A DNA stretch of 54,509 nt from Candidatus Poseidoniales archaeon (GTDB taxonomy: Archaea > Thermoplasmatota > Poseidoniia > Poseidoniales > Poseidoniaceae). The notes beneath the pieces were generated by a model, which worked only from the letters and a program-made list of their open reading frames with translations, was not told where the DNA came from and searched no databases. Location of the stretch: NCBI GenBank assembly GCA_009887095.1, contig QXYC01000026.1, positions 1 through 54,509 on the forward strand. Direction: 5' to 3'. Positions 17,542 through 26,160 of the stretch are shown piece by piece (the first letter of the stretch is position 1; the number at the start of each line of letters is the position of its first letter). Position numbers and translations under genes: made by a program.

Positions 17542-19872
17542 TTAAGGCTTGAATTCGAGCCAATGGAGTCGAATTCCAGTGGAATCTAGAAGTGCATCAC
17601 TTCGCCCAGAGATGCCGAGGGGGTTGAGCCACCGTTGCGCAGGTTTCTGTTCTCCATCCCATGAGATGTCGAGCGCGAATTCAGTCGATTCGATGCCTGT
17701 CGAAACAAAGCATTCCGAATGCCAACCTGCTGAAACTTCTCCTTGCGTGGAGGACATGCCTTCATCGCCGTTGAGAATGAACGTTACGCCCTCAAGATCG
17801 CCGACAGCTTCGAAGACAACGCATGCCGTACCGTTGGGGTCGATTTCGTTTGGCGATGTCATCATCACCGAAGCCGATTTCGATTGTTCGAGAAAAGGTC
17901 GTGTCTCTCCGAGGCCAAATGGATCCCTAAATCGATGGTCCCTCCACGGGTCCACTCGAATCTCACACGCCTCTGTGCAAGTTTCTAGGGATGTTGAGGC
18001 ATAGCCATGTTGGGGACTTTGGCCACTGGCATCAAATGCCCAGAGGGCGCTTCCGTCATGTTCGGCCATAACTGACCAGTGCGCTGAAGCACCAAGGTAC
18101 CAGCCAACGGTTCCGATTGGGGAAGAGATCGCATGTGTGATGTTCAGGCTTTGAATGATGTCAATTTGGTTGCCGAAAACAGCAGATGTTGCTTTGGATT
18201 GAATTGAATCTTCCATTTGGACCAAGCCAAGTGTTGGGACGCTGGTAAACTGAACATGGGTTGGAGCATCCAACACATAGCCCCACTGTGCGTTCTCAGA
18301 ATAAACGATGCTGCCTTTCGGTAACTGATCAACATCGTCCATCAATTTTACATCGCCTTGAGCAATTGGCCGCAGCTCATCATGCTCACTGATTTGAAGC
18401 AGCAGACCATTTCCAACCAACACGCCTGCCATCAAGGCGACCATTAGTCCTGTTGTGATGTATTTGTGCACATGTGGGTCCCAACCAACGCCAACGAACC
18501 CTCGTTTTTGCTCAACCGATGTCAGGTTCGTACTGTCACTCCACACAAGGGCGAACAACACTGCCAATGGAACGTGGAACGCATGCAAGCCCATTGAATA
18601 GAGCACATATGAGAGCAGAGAAAGGATTGGAATCTGTTCGAGACCTTCGATAAGGTGGATGCCGCTCAACAGCCAAAGCCCTGCAAACCACGAACCGAGG
18701 AGCATTCCTTCGACTGATTTTCGTAGCCGCCATGCAGCATAGATTCCACCAACCAAAAGCAAGAGATTGTAGGTCAGCAAAGGGCGACCTCCTTGCCATC
18801 CGTATTCTGCAAACACAGACGCTTCGAGCATTCGTGGGGCTAAGACCAGCAGAGCGATTGCAGCGGCTGATGTGAGGAGAAAGGCACTTGTCATCAGTAG
18901 TTTCTGAATGCTTGCGCCATGCTTCTCATCAAGTCGAAGGCCAATCAAGAGATGCGCCCCCATGAGCATGCCGAGGTAAATGGCGCCCGTGGGATGAATC
19001 AGCGCAACGCAAACAAATGCGAGCATGAAGCCGCGAGTATGATGCTTGCCGCGGGTCGAGGATGGTCTCAAGAGCACCAACAAGCCAACCACCAAACCAA
19101 GTTGGCTTGCCACAGTCGGATAGCCTGAATCAAACACCTTTGCAAAAAGTCCAGCACCGAGGCCCATCGCCATCATGGCTTGGGCGCCTGCGCCTTGTCG
19201 GTCCATAGCGCCACCAATGCCAAGCAAGAGGGCGAAGAGGCTGTAATGGCCGAGGTGGAAGACTGCTTGGCCAGATGACAGGCCGAGGCTGCCTTGTAGC
19301 CACGCAGCCATTGCCGGGAATGCCGGTGGATAGGTCCAAAAGCCGTCATTCGTGCCAGGTAAATTCATTGTACCAGTCGCGTGAATTTGACCTGACAACA
19401 TGGAAAAACCGATCCAGTCGACGCCAAAAGGAAGGGATTGGAAAAAAGGGAGACTCAAACAACTCAGCGCGATCACGCCTGCAAGAGCAAATGACCCCGT
19501 CCTCCTATGGTCTTGGAACCAACGTTGGGTGCTCGCTTCTTCACTCAGAGTCGTCTCTTCAGTGGTGCTGATCTCGCCATGCATGGCCGCTTCAAGGGCC
19601 TGCCAAGGCGTGAGTTCCTTTTTGTCGGTATTTTTCTGCTGAATATGGGCAAGTGCAAACGCGTTGAGCAGCAATACACATGCCGACATCAACCCCCATG
19701 TCCAGAGATTTGAGTACAGCAATCCACCAGCCACACCGTACATCAAAAGGAGTCCCAAAGCAGGGGTGAGCAACGCCTTTCGCATTCGGTCAGCGCTTCC
19801 GTCGAGGACCCTGCAAAGGGCATAACCGGGCATGCAACTCGCCATGAGCAAGAGCATCACAGTCAAGAGCAT
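17542..19872 (-). CDS. Large polytopic membrane protein, probable GT-C-type glycosyltransferase
   Basis: 776 residues. At least 10-12 hydrophobic helices fill residues ~1-510, then a soluble C-terminal domain of about 250 residues. Features typical of GT-C enzymes are an early GVDWIGFSML acidic loop, a WTYPPAFPAMAAWL segment and short loops between helices. The C-terminal domain is presumably outside the cell. GT-C enzymes use polyprenyl-phosphate sugars, which the adjacent GT2 could supply. The family assignment is by architecture only; no exact relative is recognised, and an unrelated membrane function is not excluded. It starts at an ATG 46 bp from the divergent M23 gene. Confidence 0.6.
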   Translation of the reverse strand: MLLTVMLLLMASCMPGYALCRVLDGSADRMRKALLTPALGLLLMYGVAGGLLYSNLWTWGLMSACVLLLNAFALAHIQQKNTDKKELTPWQALEAAMHGEISTTEETTLSEEASTQRWFQDHRRTGSFALAGVIALSCLSLPFFQSLPFGVDWIGFSMLSGQIHATGTMNLPGTNDGFWTYPPAFPAMAAWLQGSLGLSSGQAVFHLGHYSLFALLLGIGGAMDRQGAGAQAMMAMGLGAGLFAKVFDSGYPTVASQLGLVVGLLVLLRPSSTRGKHHTRGFMLAFVCVALIHPTGAIYLGMLMGAHLLIGLRLDEKHGASIQKLLMTSAFLLTSAAAIALLVLAPRMLEASVFAEYGWQGGRPLLTYNLLLLVGGIYAAWRLRKSVEGMLLGSWFAGLWLLSGIHLIEGLEQIPILSLLSYVLYSMGLHAFHVPLAVLFALVWSDSTNLTSVEQKRGFVGVGWDPHVHKYITTGLMVALMAGVLVGNGLLLQISEHDELRPIAQGDVKLMDDVDQLPKGSIVYSENAQWGYVLDAPTHVQFTSVPTLGLVQMEDSIQSKATSAVFGNQIDIIQSLNITHAISSPIGTVGWYLGASAHWSVMAEHDGSALWAFDASGQSPQHGYASTSLETCTEACEIRVDPWRDHRFRDPFGLGETRPFLEQSKSASVMMTSPNEIDPNGTACVVFEAVGDLEGVTFILNGDEGMSSTQGEVSAGWHSECFVSTGIESTEFALDISWDGEQKPAQRWLNPLGISGRSDALLDSTGIRLHWLEFKP

Positions 19873-19918
19873 GCACGAGCATCATGGTTGAGGTTTTCAT
19901 TGTTCGGCCAACAATCAA

Positions 19919-20554
19919 ATGAAAGCATCCAATCCACAACCCATGGCCGGTCACCCAACTGCATTCGCTCAGGTTGTCAACCTCCCTGAGTCGTACTGGG
20001 TGTACAATTTTACACGAGGTCCAGCGGAATGGGATTGCCCCTACGCCTATCAAATTGGTCGATATGATGAGGTCCGCCCAGGCATGTACACGACGCCATT
20101 GTTTGGTGGTGAGCGTGACCTCCATGTCGGCATTGACATCGGGGCACCAGCGGGGACTGATGTTCATTCATTTGCGGATGGTGTCGTCCATTCCTTTGGC
20201 ATCAATGACGAAGCAGGTTCGTACGGGCCAACAATCGTCGTCGAGCACCAACTTTCGTGGCCCCCTACCGCAAACAACGAGCACACAGTGCGGCCCGTTT
20301 GGGCTTTGTATGGTCACCTTTCCACTGAAAGCCTCGAGGGTTTAGAAGTTGGCCAGCCTGTGCAAAAGGGGGCCCTTCTTGCATCCATGGGCACGAAGGA
20401 TGAGAACGGTGGGTGGGAGCCTCATGTCCACTTCCAATTGTCGCTTATTGAGCCAAAGACACCGGATCTTCCGGGGGTCGTTCGTCGTGATGACCGTGAG
20501 CAAGCGCTGCGAGACTATCCTGATCCACGGCTTGTTCTTGGGCCCCTGTACTGA
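19919..20554 (+). CDS. M23 (LytM-type) metallopeptidase, cytoplasmic by sequence
   Basis: 211 residues with a complete M23 zinc site: HVGID (HxxxD), YGHLS with the general-base histidine, and HVHFQ (HxH). The beta-rich core around APAGTDVHSFADGVV is typical of the LytM fold. M23 enzymes usually cut glycyl bonds in peptidoglycan, which archaea lack, so the substrate here is unknown. There is no signal peptide or membrane segment, so it should act in the cytoplasm. Its stop codon abuts the stop of the convergent isomerase gene with no spacer. Acquisition from bacteria is plausible but base composition does not stand out. Confidence 0.85.
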   Translation: MKASNPQPMAGHPTAFAQVVNLPESYWVYNFTRGPAEWDCPYAYQIGRYDEVRPGMYTTPLFGGERDLHVGIDIGAPAGTDVHSFADGVVHSFGINDEAGSYGPTIVVEHQLSWPPTANNEHTVRPVWALYGHLSTESLEGLEVGQPVQKGALLASMGTKDENGGWEPHVHFQLSLIEPKTPDLPGVVRRDDREQALRDYPDPRLVLGPLY

Positions 20555-21664
20555 TCACTCAACAGAATTCAAGTGCTCCTTAAGCGCAGAAATAGGTCCA
20601 ATCGAGGCAGGGTCCTTCCCGTGTAAGAATGACAGCGCCAGCGAAATCCAATCGGTCAAAATGCACAAGTGAAGCATCGATTCGAGCAGTGTCGCTCCCT
20701 CGCCCTCTAATTTCCAGGCATAATCAGTTGCTGCGTGGGCAATCATCCAATCCATTCGTCGTTGAACTCTGTTATGCATGCCCTTCCATGTCAACAAAAG
20801 CAGCACATGATCGATGCCAGATGTGTCGCGATCGTCGCCAACACCCCCCCACGCCACACTCTCGTTGTGGTTCATCTCAGGCACGATGCCCACTCTTGCA
20901 AATCTTGCAGCGTTTTCATTGAGTTGATTTTTGAATCGGTTCAGAACGGGGGTGAGTTCGGTCGGGCCCAAGAGTGCAATGGGTCGTTCGACCATGCACA
21001 TCGCCAATTGAGCAATGTCGCCTTCCGGATCCTTTAGCAGGTCAAATCCATCCATGGCTTGTTGCAATCGTTCCATCATTGCCTCGTCAGCGCCGTCCTG
21101 CGGCATTGGAAGCACTCGGAGCTGACGCAAGAGACCTAATTGACGGCTGAATATGTGTCCAAACGCAGTCCGAGGTGGTTGGCCTCCAATTGATGGAACC
21201 AAGTGACAGTTCGTGTACAATTCCGGAAGTCCAGCAAGAATGCCGCCAGTCGAAATTGCTACGACGGTCGCACCTGCTTTGAGCGCTGTTTCTGTGGCTT
21301 CAAGCGTTTCTTCAGTGTTGCCACTGTGCGATGTGGCGAGAATCAACCATGTTGGATTCCACCATGCAGGCAGAATGTAATCTCGCTGGACTTGAACTGG
21401 AATCGTACCTTGGAAGGAAGCGAGCGCAGAAAGGAAATCACCGCCAGCGGCAGACCCACCCATTCCAAGACAGAGGATACCTGTCCATTTTTTGTTGGCG
21501 AGTTCGCTGATCCAGTCAAAGCGTTCCAAGGAAACGTGGTTCAATCCTTGGCGGAAATCGTGGACAAAGGCACGGGTGTAGCCGATCATGCCTTCATTGT
21601 CCAATGCGTGAGCCAGTTCCACCAAGCTCGGGGTTGTGGATGGGGTCGTGGAGGTCTCACTCAT
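20555..21664 (-). CDS. Bifunctional phosphoglucose/phosphomannose isomerase
   Basis: 369 residues of the SIS-domain isomerase family found in archaea and some bacteria, interconverting glucose-6-P, fructose-6-P and mannose-6-P. Seen: GMGGSAAGGD, SHSGNTEETLEATE, the family-specific ENAARFARVGIVPEMNHNE with the catalytic residues, and the C-terminal FLHGKDPASIGPISALK. The ATG at 21664 (MSETSTTPS) is favoured by AAGGAGGG 7 nt upstream and overlaps the end of the NMD3 gene by 8 nt, so the two are probably co-translated. It links central sugars to the mannose and hexosamine precursors used by the nearby glycosyltransferases and GlmS. Confidence 0.9.
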   Translation of the reverse strand: MSETSTTPSTTPSLVELAHALDNEGMIGYTRAFVHDFRQGLNHVSLERFDWISELANKKWTGILCLGMGGSAAGGDFLSALASFQGTIPVQVQRDYILPAWWNPTWLILATSHSGNTEETLEATETALKAGATVVAISTGGILAGLPELYTNCHLVPSIGGQPPRTAFGHIFSRQLGLLRQLRVLPMPQDGADEAMMERLQQAMDGFDLLKDPEGDIAQLAMCMVERPIALLGPTELTPVLNRFKNQLNENAARFARVGIVPEMNHNESVAWGGVGDDRDTSGIDHVLLLLTWKGMHNRVQRRMDWMIAHAATDYAWKLEGEGATLLESMLHLCILTDWISLALSFLHGKDPASIGPISALKEHLNSVE

Positions 21665-22736
21665 CTGATTTCCCTCCTTCAACATCGCATCCAAGATGGT
21701 GCAGGGCTAACCATTCACCGTCCACCTTTGTTACACGGAGTGGACGGTTGCGATCGTGGTCCCATGGCAATCGTATGGGCGTCATCTGCCAGGTGCTTGG
21801 GTCGAGGAATTCGCCAACAGAATCGTCTTGTGTGATCAAATCAACCACGAGGTGATCATTCATTTGCGTGACCACATTGGCAGATTCAAGATCACGCCAA
21901 CTTGCGCCCGTGCGTTCTTGTCGATCGATTCGGCTCATAATTGCTCCATCTTTGGTCCAAGTCGATGGGCGCCAGTAGTGGTCTCTCCATCTGAGCACAT
22001 CACCGATATCGTACCCCGGCTTGCGGTACAAGAGCGTCAATCGAGTGACGTCAATTCCGTCTTTTCGACCTGCGGTCGTGTTCGATTCTGCCACTTGTCC
22101 GCCGTATTCAGTTACGAGGTGACGCCCCCATGTTCGAGCGAGTCCTTTGCTTCCCAGAACAATGTCATAGCCGCCTGTGACGGGTCCTTCGGAGGTGATG
22201 AAAAACATTGGATCATCCGCCAAGTCCTCGAGCACCTTGTCCAACGTTGCTCGAAGGGAAGTGAATTCTTCTTCACTCAACCTTCGCCCGGTTGAACGAA
22301 GTTGCACTGTTGCTTCGAAATAATTCCCAGCACGTCGGGTGCATGTCAAGCACACGCCATTGGCCATTCTGGCGCGCATGGTGTGTTCTTCTTGGAACAG
22401 CAAATCTTCAATCACGCCCTCGACCTGAATGTGCAAAAGCGTGTGGCGATCGGAGACCGTTCGCGTTTCGAGGGCCAGTCCGACATCTTCAGCATCTTTG
22501 TGGAAATGGACGTGGCGTTGAATCAGTTCATCCCAAATCTCTTCTTCTGAGATTTGGACCCATTTGCCCTGAATTTCGACGATTCCACATCGTGCGCAAC
22601 GGACCCAAGGGATGTTTTCAGGGACTTTCACGAGATTGACCCGCTTTCGTAAACAAGGCTCGCACATTCGCTCGCCGTAGAGTGGCGGATCCGCTCCACA
22701 AACCAAGCAGAATTCACCTCCAAGACTCTTAGCCAT
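21657..22736 (-). CDS. nmd3: NMD3 homologue (large-subunit maturation/release factor)
   Basis: 359 residues. The N-terminal third holds zinc-binding CxxC motifs (FCLVCG, MCEPCL, VRCARCG and VCLTCTRR), followed by the NMD3 core with a FFITSEGPVTGGYDIVLGSK segment and a closing LYRKPGYDIGDVLRW beta-barrel region. In eukaryotes NMD3 binds the 60S subunit and serves in its export; archaeal homologues lack the export tail and are thought to act in large-subunit assembly. The C-terminal ~90 residues are acidic and variable. It lies between the cytochrome c maturation genes and the isomerase, and overlaps the latter. Confidence 0.88.
   Translation of the reverse strand: MAKSLGGEFCLVCGADPPLYGERMCEPCLRKRVNLVKVPENIPWVRCARCGIVEIQGKWVQISEEEIWDELIQRHVHFHKDAEDVGLALETRTVSDRHTLLHIQVEGVIEDLLFQEEHTMRARMANGVCLTCTRRAGNYFEATVQLRSTGRRLSEEEFTSLRATLDKVLEDLADDPMFFITSEGPVTGGYDIVLGSKGLARTWGRHLVTEYGGQVAESNTTAGRKDGIDVTRLTLLYRKPGYDIGDVLRWRDHYWRPSTWTKDGAIMSRIDRQERTGASWRDLESANVVTQMNDHLVVDLITQDDSVGEFLDPSTWQMTPIRLPWDHDRNRPLRVTKVDGEWLALHHLGCDVEGGKSDE
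21672..21679 (-). promoter_or_regulatory. Strong Shine-Dalgarno site before the isomerase gene
   Basis: The minus strand reads AAGGAGGG, 7 nt before the ATG at 21664 and inside the last codons of NMD3. It decides between starts at 21694, 21685 and 21664. Confidence 0.75.
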
Positions 22737-22795
22737 AACGGTCCCCTATCCTGTCCCTCGTGGTTCTCGGCTTGAACCTGTGGCCTTTCTTGCAC

Positions 22796-22975
22796 TCAAT
22801 TTTCCTGTTCTTTGCTGATTGAATCCGCTTCAGAAGCGCGAATGCCCATGCTGGATTCAACAGCCGCAAGCCTCGCTTCAATGGTCCGAGATCGGTTCAC
22901 CACGGTCCACGTCCAAATGGCGATGCCAGCAATCATGCCAAGATAAGCCACCGTTAGGTATGTCATTCCGTCCAT
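22796..22975 (-). CDS. ccmD: CcmD-like small heme-exporter subunit
   Basis: 59 residues (MDGMTYLTVAYLG to ISKEQEN). One hydrophobic helix at ~5-24 (YLTVAYLGMIAGIAIWTW) is followed by a charged amphipathic segment (NRSRTIEARLAAVE), the form of CcmD/CcmC-associated peptides that connect CcmC to the ABC module and release heme-loaded CcmE. Sequence identity in this family is very low, so the call rests on size, topology and position: its ATG follows the CcmC stop codon without a gap. Easily missed in annotation because of its length. Confidence 0.75.
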   Translation of the reverse strand: MDGMTYLTVAYLGMIAGIAIWTWTVVNRSRTIEARLAAVESSMGIRASEADSISKEQEN

Positions 22976-23680
22976 TCACTTTCCTCCATCGATGTGGTGT
23001 TGTGCTTGCTCAAGTCGCTGCTCAAGACTTGTAATTCGCATTGAGATGAGGATATGGCCGATGATGAAGATGGTGAATGACAGCGCACCGATGAATAACA
23101 CAATGGCCATGTCGCCTGAAAGAGAACCACCATCATCCCCCGCCCCAACAACCGGCCCGGGGTGGCGTATTTCCCAGATTCGTGTGGCGATGTAGGTGAA
23201 GGGGACAAGCACGAAACCAAACAATCCGAAGGTGGAGAAGGTATCTCGAGTCTCGACTCCGTCCGGTTGAGATTGCCTTCCCAAAACGAGAAACAATGCA
23301 AGAAGAGTAAGGAGGCCAAAGGTGTTCAGCCGAACGTCGGTCCAATCCCATGGAGTGCCCCATTCGGCTGCACCCCAAACGCAGCCAGACCATACGGCAA
23401 TCAAACCACATGCTAAGCCTGCCTCGGCTCCTGCAACATGCAACCTCCATCCGAGTGGGCTTCGATTGAAGAACCACATTGTAGATCCGGTGAAAAGAAC
23501 GGCGAAGGCAATGAACGCTGCCCATGCAGCGGGGACATGCCAATAGAAAATTCGCTGAGCAGCGGGCGATTCGAACGCATCGATAGCGACGCTTGGTGCC
23601 CATTGGAATCCAAGAAAGAGGGTCGTCATGATGCCGGCAAAGCCGAGCCCGAGAAGGACCTCTGCGCTTCGACCTGCCAT
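22976..23680 (-). CDS. ccmC: CcmC heme-handling membrane protein (cytochrome c maturation)
   Basis: 234 residues from the ATG at 23680 (MAGRSAEVLLGLG), which has AGGAGG 7 nt upstream. Six hydrophobic helices are seen. The Trp-rich motif EWGTPWDWTDVRL lies between helices with the conserved histidine of YWHVPAAW upstream and a further histidine in the loop around RIWEIRHPGP, matching the heme-binding site of CcmC (heme-handling protein family). CcmC presents heme to CcmE for attachment to apocytochrome c. It is placed between the CcmAB fusion and CcmD. CcmE, CcmF and CcmH are not in the window. Confidence 0.88.
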   Translation of the reverse strand: MAGRSAEVLLGLGFAGIMTTLFLGFQWAPSVAIDAFESPAAQRIFYWHVPAAWAAFIAFAVLFTGSTMWFFNRSPLGWRLHVAGAEAGLACGLIAVWSGCVWGAAEWGTPWDWTDVRLNTFGLLTLLALFLVLGRQSQPDGVETRDTFSTFGLFGFVLVPFTYIATRIWEIRHPGPVVGAGDDGGSLSGDMAIVLFIGALSFTIFIIGHILISMRITSLEQRLEQAQHHIDGGK

Positions 23681-23687
23681 GTACAAA

Positions 23688-23693
23688 CCTCCT
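23688..23693 (-). promoter_or_regulatory. Shine-Dalgarno site before ccmC
   Basis: AGGAGG on the minus strand, 7 nt before the ATG at 23680; it rules out the TTG start two codons upstream. Confidence 0.75.
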
Positions 23694-23721
23694 CAGTTCC
23701 CCTTCTTGAACTTGGGCGTTG

Positions 23722-24936
23722 TCATCTTCCGGCCGCCCAACTTACGATGAGGGCCCATGGGAGGATGAATGCTGGGAGGAGAAGTCGAATGAACACAGCA
23801 TTTGGTCGGGCAAGTCGCTGAGTGGAAGCATGCAAGAAGCGCACGCCGCTCATGGTGGCTTCGCAAATCATGGCTCCAATGAGGACCAGCATGATGTCAA
23901 TTTCGCTGATGTACACGTAGCAAGCACCTGCCGTTACAATGCCACCAATCAACACGCCAAGGCCCAACGCACTGGGTGTTCGTTGGACTTGGGAACGCCA
24001 CCAATCATTGGCACGAGCTTCTTGCATCAAGTGCGATGTAGGATCGCCGGCCAAGCCGGAGGCGAAGGCGGGTGCCAAGATCCCTCCAGTCAGCCATAAT
24101 CCACTCGGCAGAATGGACGGGTCGCCAAGCGCAAGCATGCATCCGAGAATCATCATCGCTGCAAGCCCATTGCGCGCCAATCCAGCGTGCGTTGATGAGG
24201 CGTACCTGTGGCCCGTGCGAACCAACACATTCCTTGCTTGCTTTGGCTGGCCCTTAGTTTCCCAAGGTTTGGCTTTGTTCTCAACACCGGGTTCTTCCCC
24301 AGTGAGGTTGTGTAATCTTGTTCCGATTTTACGCAGGGATGGATTGTGAGAGGCGATGAGGAAACCATGGCCAGCTGAAGCAAGCGAAACGATGTGCTGC
24401 GTCAACGTTGTGATGGCTGCATCATCGAGTCCAGCGTCCGGTTCGTCAAGGAGCACGAGGGTCGGCTCCCTGCTGATCATTGCTGGCAAAAGTCCTGCTA
24501 AAACAGCCACCTTGCGTTGTTGTCCACCGGAGAGGTGAGCGATGATGTCTTGGGTGCGATGCTTGATGTCGTACGATTGCAAAAGTGGGGCGAGATCGAC
24601 TTCCTTTTCGGAAAGTGCCGCCACGGTCCGAAGGTGGTTTTCGATGGTTTCACTGCCAATCACTCCGTTGCTTTGAAGGGTTAATCCAAACGGTTTAACT
24701 GGTTTTTTTCGCCTTCCATCAGAATGCATTGTCATCTGTTGATGGTGCGAGACTTGACCTTTCTCCAATGGGAGGAGACGTGCTGCTGTCTCAATCACTG
24801 TGGACTTCCCACTGCCATTTGCACCATGAATTACGGTGATGTCGCCGCTGTTGACTTCTAAACCGAACGAGGATAGAACGACGCTCATGCCTCGTCTGAC
24901 TTCAACCCCTTTGATGCTCAAAAGGACCTCTGCCAT
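23722..24936 (-). CDS. Fused CcmA ATPase and CcmB-like membrane domain
   Basis: 404 residues from the ATG at 24936 (MAEVLLSIKG); the frame upstream to 25122 is rejected because it has no domain. Residues 1-~215 are an ABC ATPase: Walker A GANGSGKST, signature LSGGQQRKVAVLAGLL, Walker B LVLLDEPDAGLDD, and a switch histidine in IASHNPSL. Residues ~240-404 contain about five hydrophobic helices, including ILPSGLWLTGGILAPAFASGLAGD, whose position and pattern recall the N-terminal part of CcmB. CcmA and CcmB are normally separate subunits of the complex that drives heme release from CcmE; here they appear joined. The CcmB match is weak and context-led. Confidence 0.78.
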   Translation of the reverse strand: MAEVLLSIKGVEVRRGMSVVLSSFGLEVNSGDITVIHGANGSGKSTVIETAARLLPLEKGQVSHHQQMTMHSDGRRKKPVKPFGLTLQSNGVIGSETIENHLRTVAALSEKEVDLAPLLQSYDIKHRTQDIIAHLSGGQQRKVAVLAGLLPAMISREPTLVLLDEPDAGLDDAAITTLTQHIVSLASAGHGFLIASHNPSLRKIGTRLHNLTGEEPGVENKAKPWETKGQPKQARNVLVRTGHRYASSTHAGLARNGLAAMMILGCMLALGDPSILPSGLWLTGGILAPAFASGLAGDPTSHLMQEARANDWWRSQVQRTPSALGLGVLIGGIVTAGACYVYISEIDIMLVLIGAMICEATMSGVRFLHASTQRLARPNAVFIRLLLPAFILPWALIVSWAAGR

Positions 24937-25023
24937 GATTTTCCCACTCGGGGGGGCGACATGAATGCTCCCCTGCCAAAAGTTACCCCATGACCTCAAA
25001 AGTCGGGGGTGCCTCCAACTGCC

Positions 25024-26073
25024 ATGGCCATCGCCTTGGAGGTGTTCGGAATTGCAGAGTGGGCATTGCTTCTGCTCTGGTTTGCGGCCATTGGTTGGCC
25101 GATTTTTTACGCCATCCGCCACAACACCTCAATCGCTTTATCACTGACCGTTGGCCTGCTTTTGGCATACCTCGTGCAGGTGGTGTATCTTTTGGGGGTG
25201 CGGCAGGCTTGGCTTAGTGCCGACAGTTGGTACATGTGGGGGGACTTCTGGCTCGTTCCAGGTCGGACCGCTGATTTGGCTTGGTTGCACACATTGATTT
25301 CTGCAGGGTTTTTACACAATCCATTCGATCCTCTGCATGTCCTTGGAAATATTTTGGTCATCGCTTTGATTGGTGTACCGCTTGAACAACGCCTCGGAAT
25401 GAAGCGATTCAGTGCCATGTATGCGATCGGCCTGATTGGAGGATCGGTCTCATGGTGGGTCATGAATTTCGATTCAGTCACGCCCTCGCTCGGGGCATCA
25501 GGGGCTGCTTTCGGGTTGTTCGGGGCGTACTTGGCAGGATGGCCAAGGGATGAAGTGGCTTTCCCACTGATTTTGATTCGCCGCTGGCCCGTGTATGTCA
25601 TTGCCTTGATCTACTTTGCATTGGAAGTGGCCAGAGCCTACCAAACGCTTGGTTTGCAGCAGGCAAGCGATGTGGCTCACATGGCTCACTTAGGTGGATT
25701 TTTAGCGGCGTATTTCCTTCTTCCATTGGTGGCTCGGGGTGGGCCGTATGAGCTTGGTGTAGAGGATGGAGGGCCAACTTCTTCGAGCGATGTTCGGGCT
25801 CGCCTCAACCGCATGAAAGCCCACATGCCCGACCTATCAGAAATTGAAGACCCATGGGCTGCGAAGGGGTTGGAAGCACCTCGGAAAGTAAAGGAAACAC
25901 TGCTGAAATTACGTGCCTCCTCCGATGAACCGGAAACCCGCCAAGCTTGGATGGAACACCTTGCAGACATTGCTGTTTGCATCGATTGTGAGGGTCCATT
26001 GGTTGTGGTTGAACGAAAGGGTGGACCACATTTGCAATGTGCGGCTGACCCATCACACCTCCATTGGCCATGA
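25024..26073 (+). CDS. Rhomboid family intramembrane serine protease with C-terminal zinc-binding tail
   Basis: 349 residues from the ATG at 25024. Six or seven helices carry the rhomboid active site: serine in SLGASGAAFGLFGAYL and histidine in VAHMAHLGGFLAAY, plus HVLGNILVIALIGVPLEQRLG, the conserved HxxxN helix. Rhomboids cut single-pass membrane proteins inside the bilayer, and several such proteins are encoded here. About 120 residues follow the last helix: an acidic, helical segment, then CIDCEGPLVVVERKGGPHLQC, a possible zinc-binding site near the end. It is divergent from the CcmAB gene; a hairpin at 26079-26106 ends the unit. Confidence 0.9.
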   Translation: MAIALEVFGIAEWALLLLWFAAIGWPIFYAIRHNTSIALSLTVGLLLAYLVQVVYLLGVRQAWLSADSWYMWGDFWLVPGRTADLAWLHTLISAGFLHNPFDPLHVLGNILVIALIGVPLEQRLGMKRFSAMYAIGLIGGSVSWWVMNFDSVTPSLGASGAAFGLFGAYLAGWPRDEVAFPLILIRRWPVYVIALIYFALEVARAYQTLGLQQASDVAHMAHLGGFLAAYFLLPLVARGGPYELGVEDGGPTSSSDVRARLNRMKAHMPDLSEIEDPWAAKGLEAPRKVKETLLKLRASSDEPETRQAWMEHLADIAVCIDCEGPLVVVERKGGPHLQCAADPSHLHWP

Positions 26074-26078
26074 TTGCC

Positions 26079-26106
26079 CTCCCCAAGCCCCTTAGGGGCT
26101 GGGGAG
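26079..26106 (+). terminator. Hairpin between rhomboid and subtilase genes
   Basis: The arms CTCCCCAAGCCCC (26079-26091) and GGGGCTGGGGAG (26095-26106) pair almost perfectly with one bulged base and a 3-nt loop, starting 6 nt after the rhomboid stop. No U-run follows, so it may terminate, stabilise the 3' end, or separate the two genes. Confidence 0.5.
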
Positions 26107-26160
26107 AGGACAAAATACGGATAGCCTCAAAACCATGCGGCTTTACCCTGTGGTGAGTGG

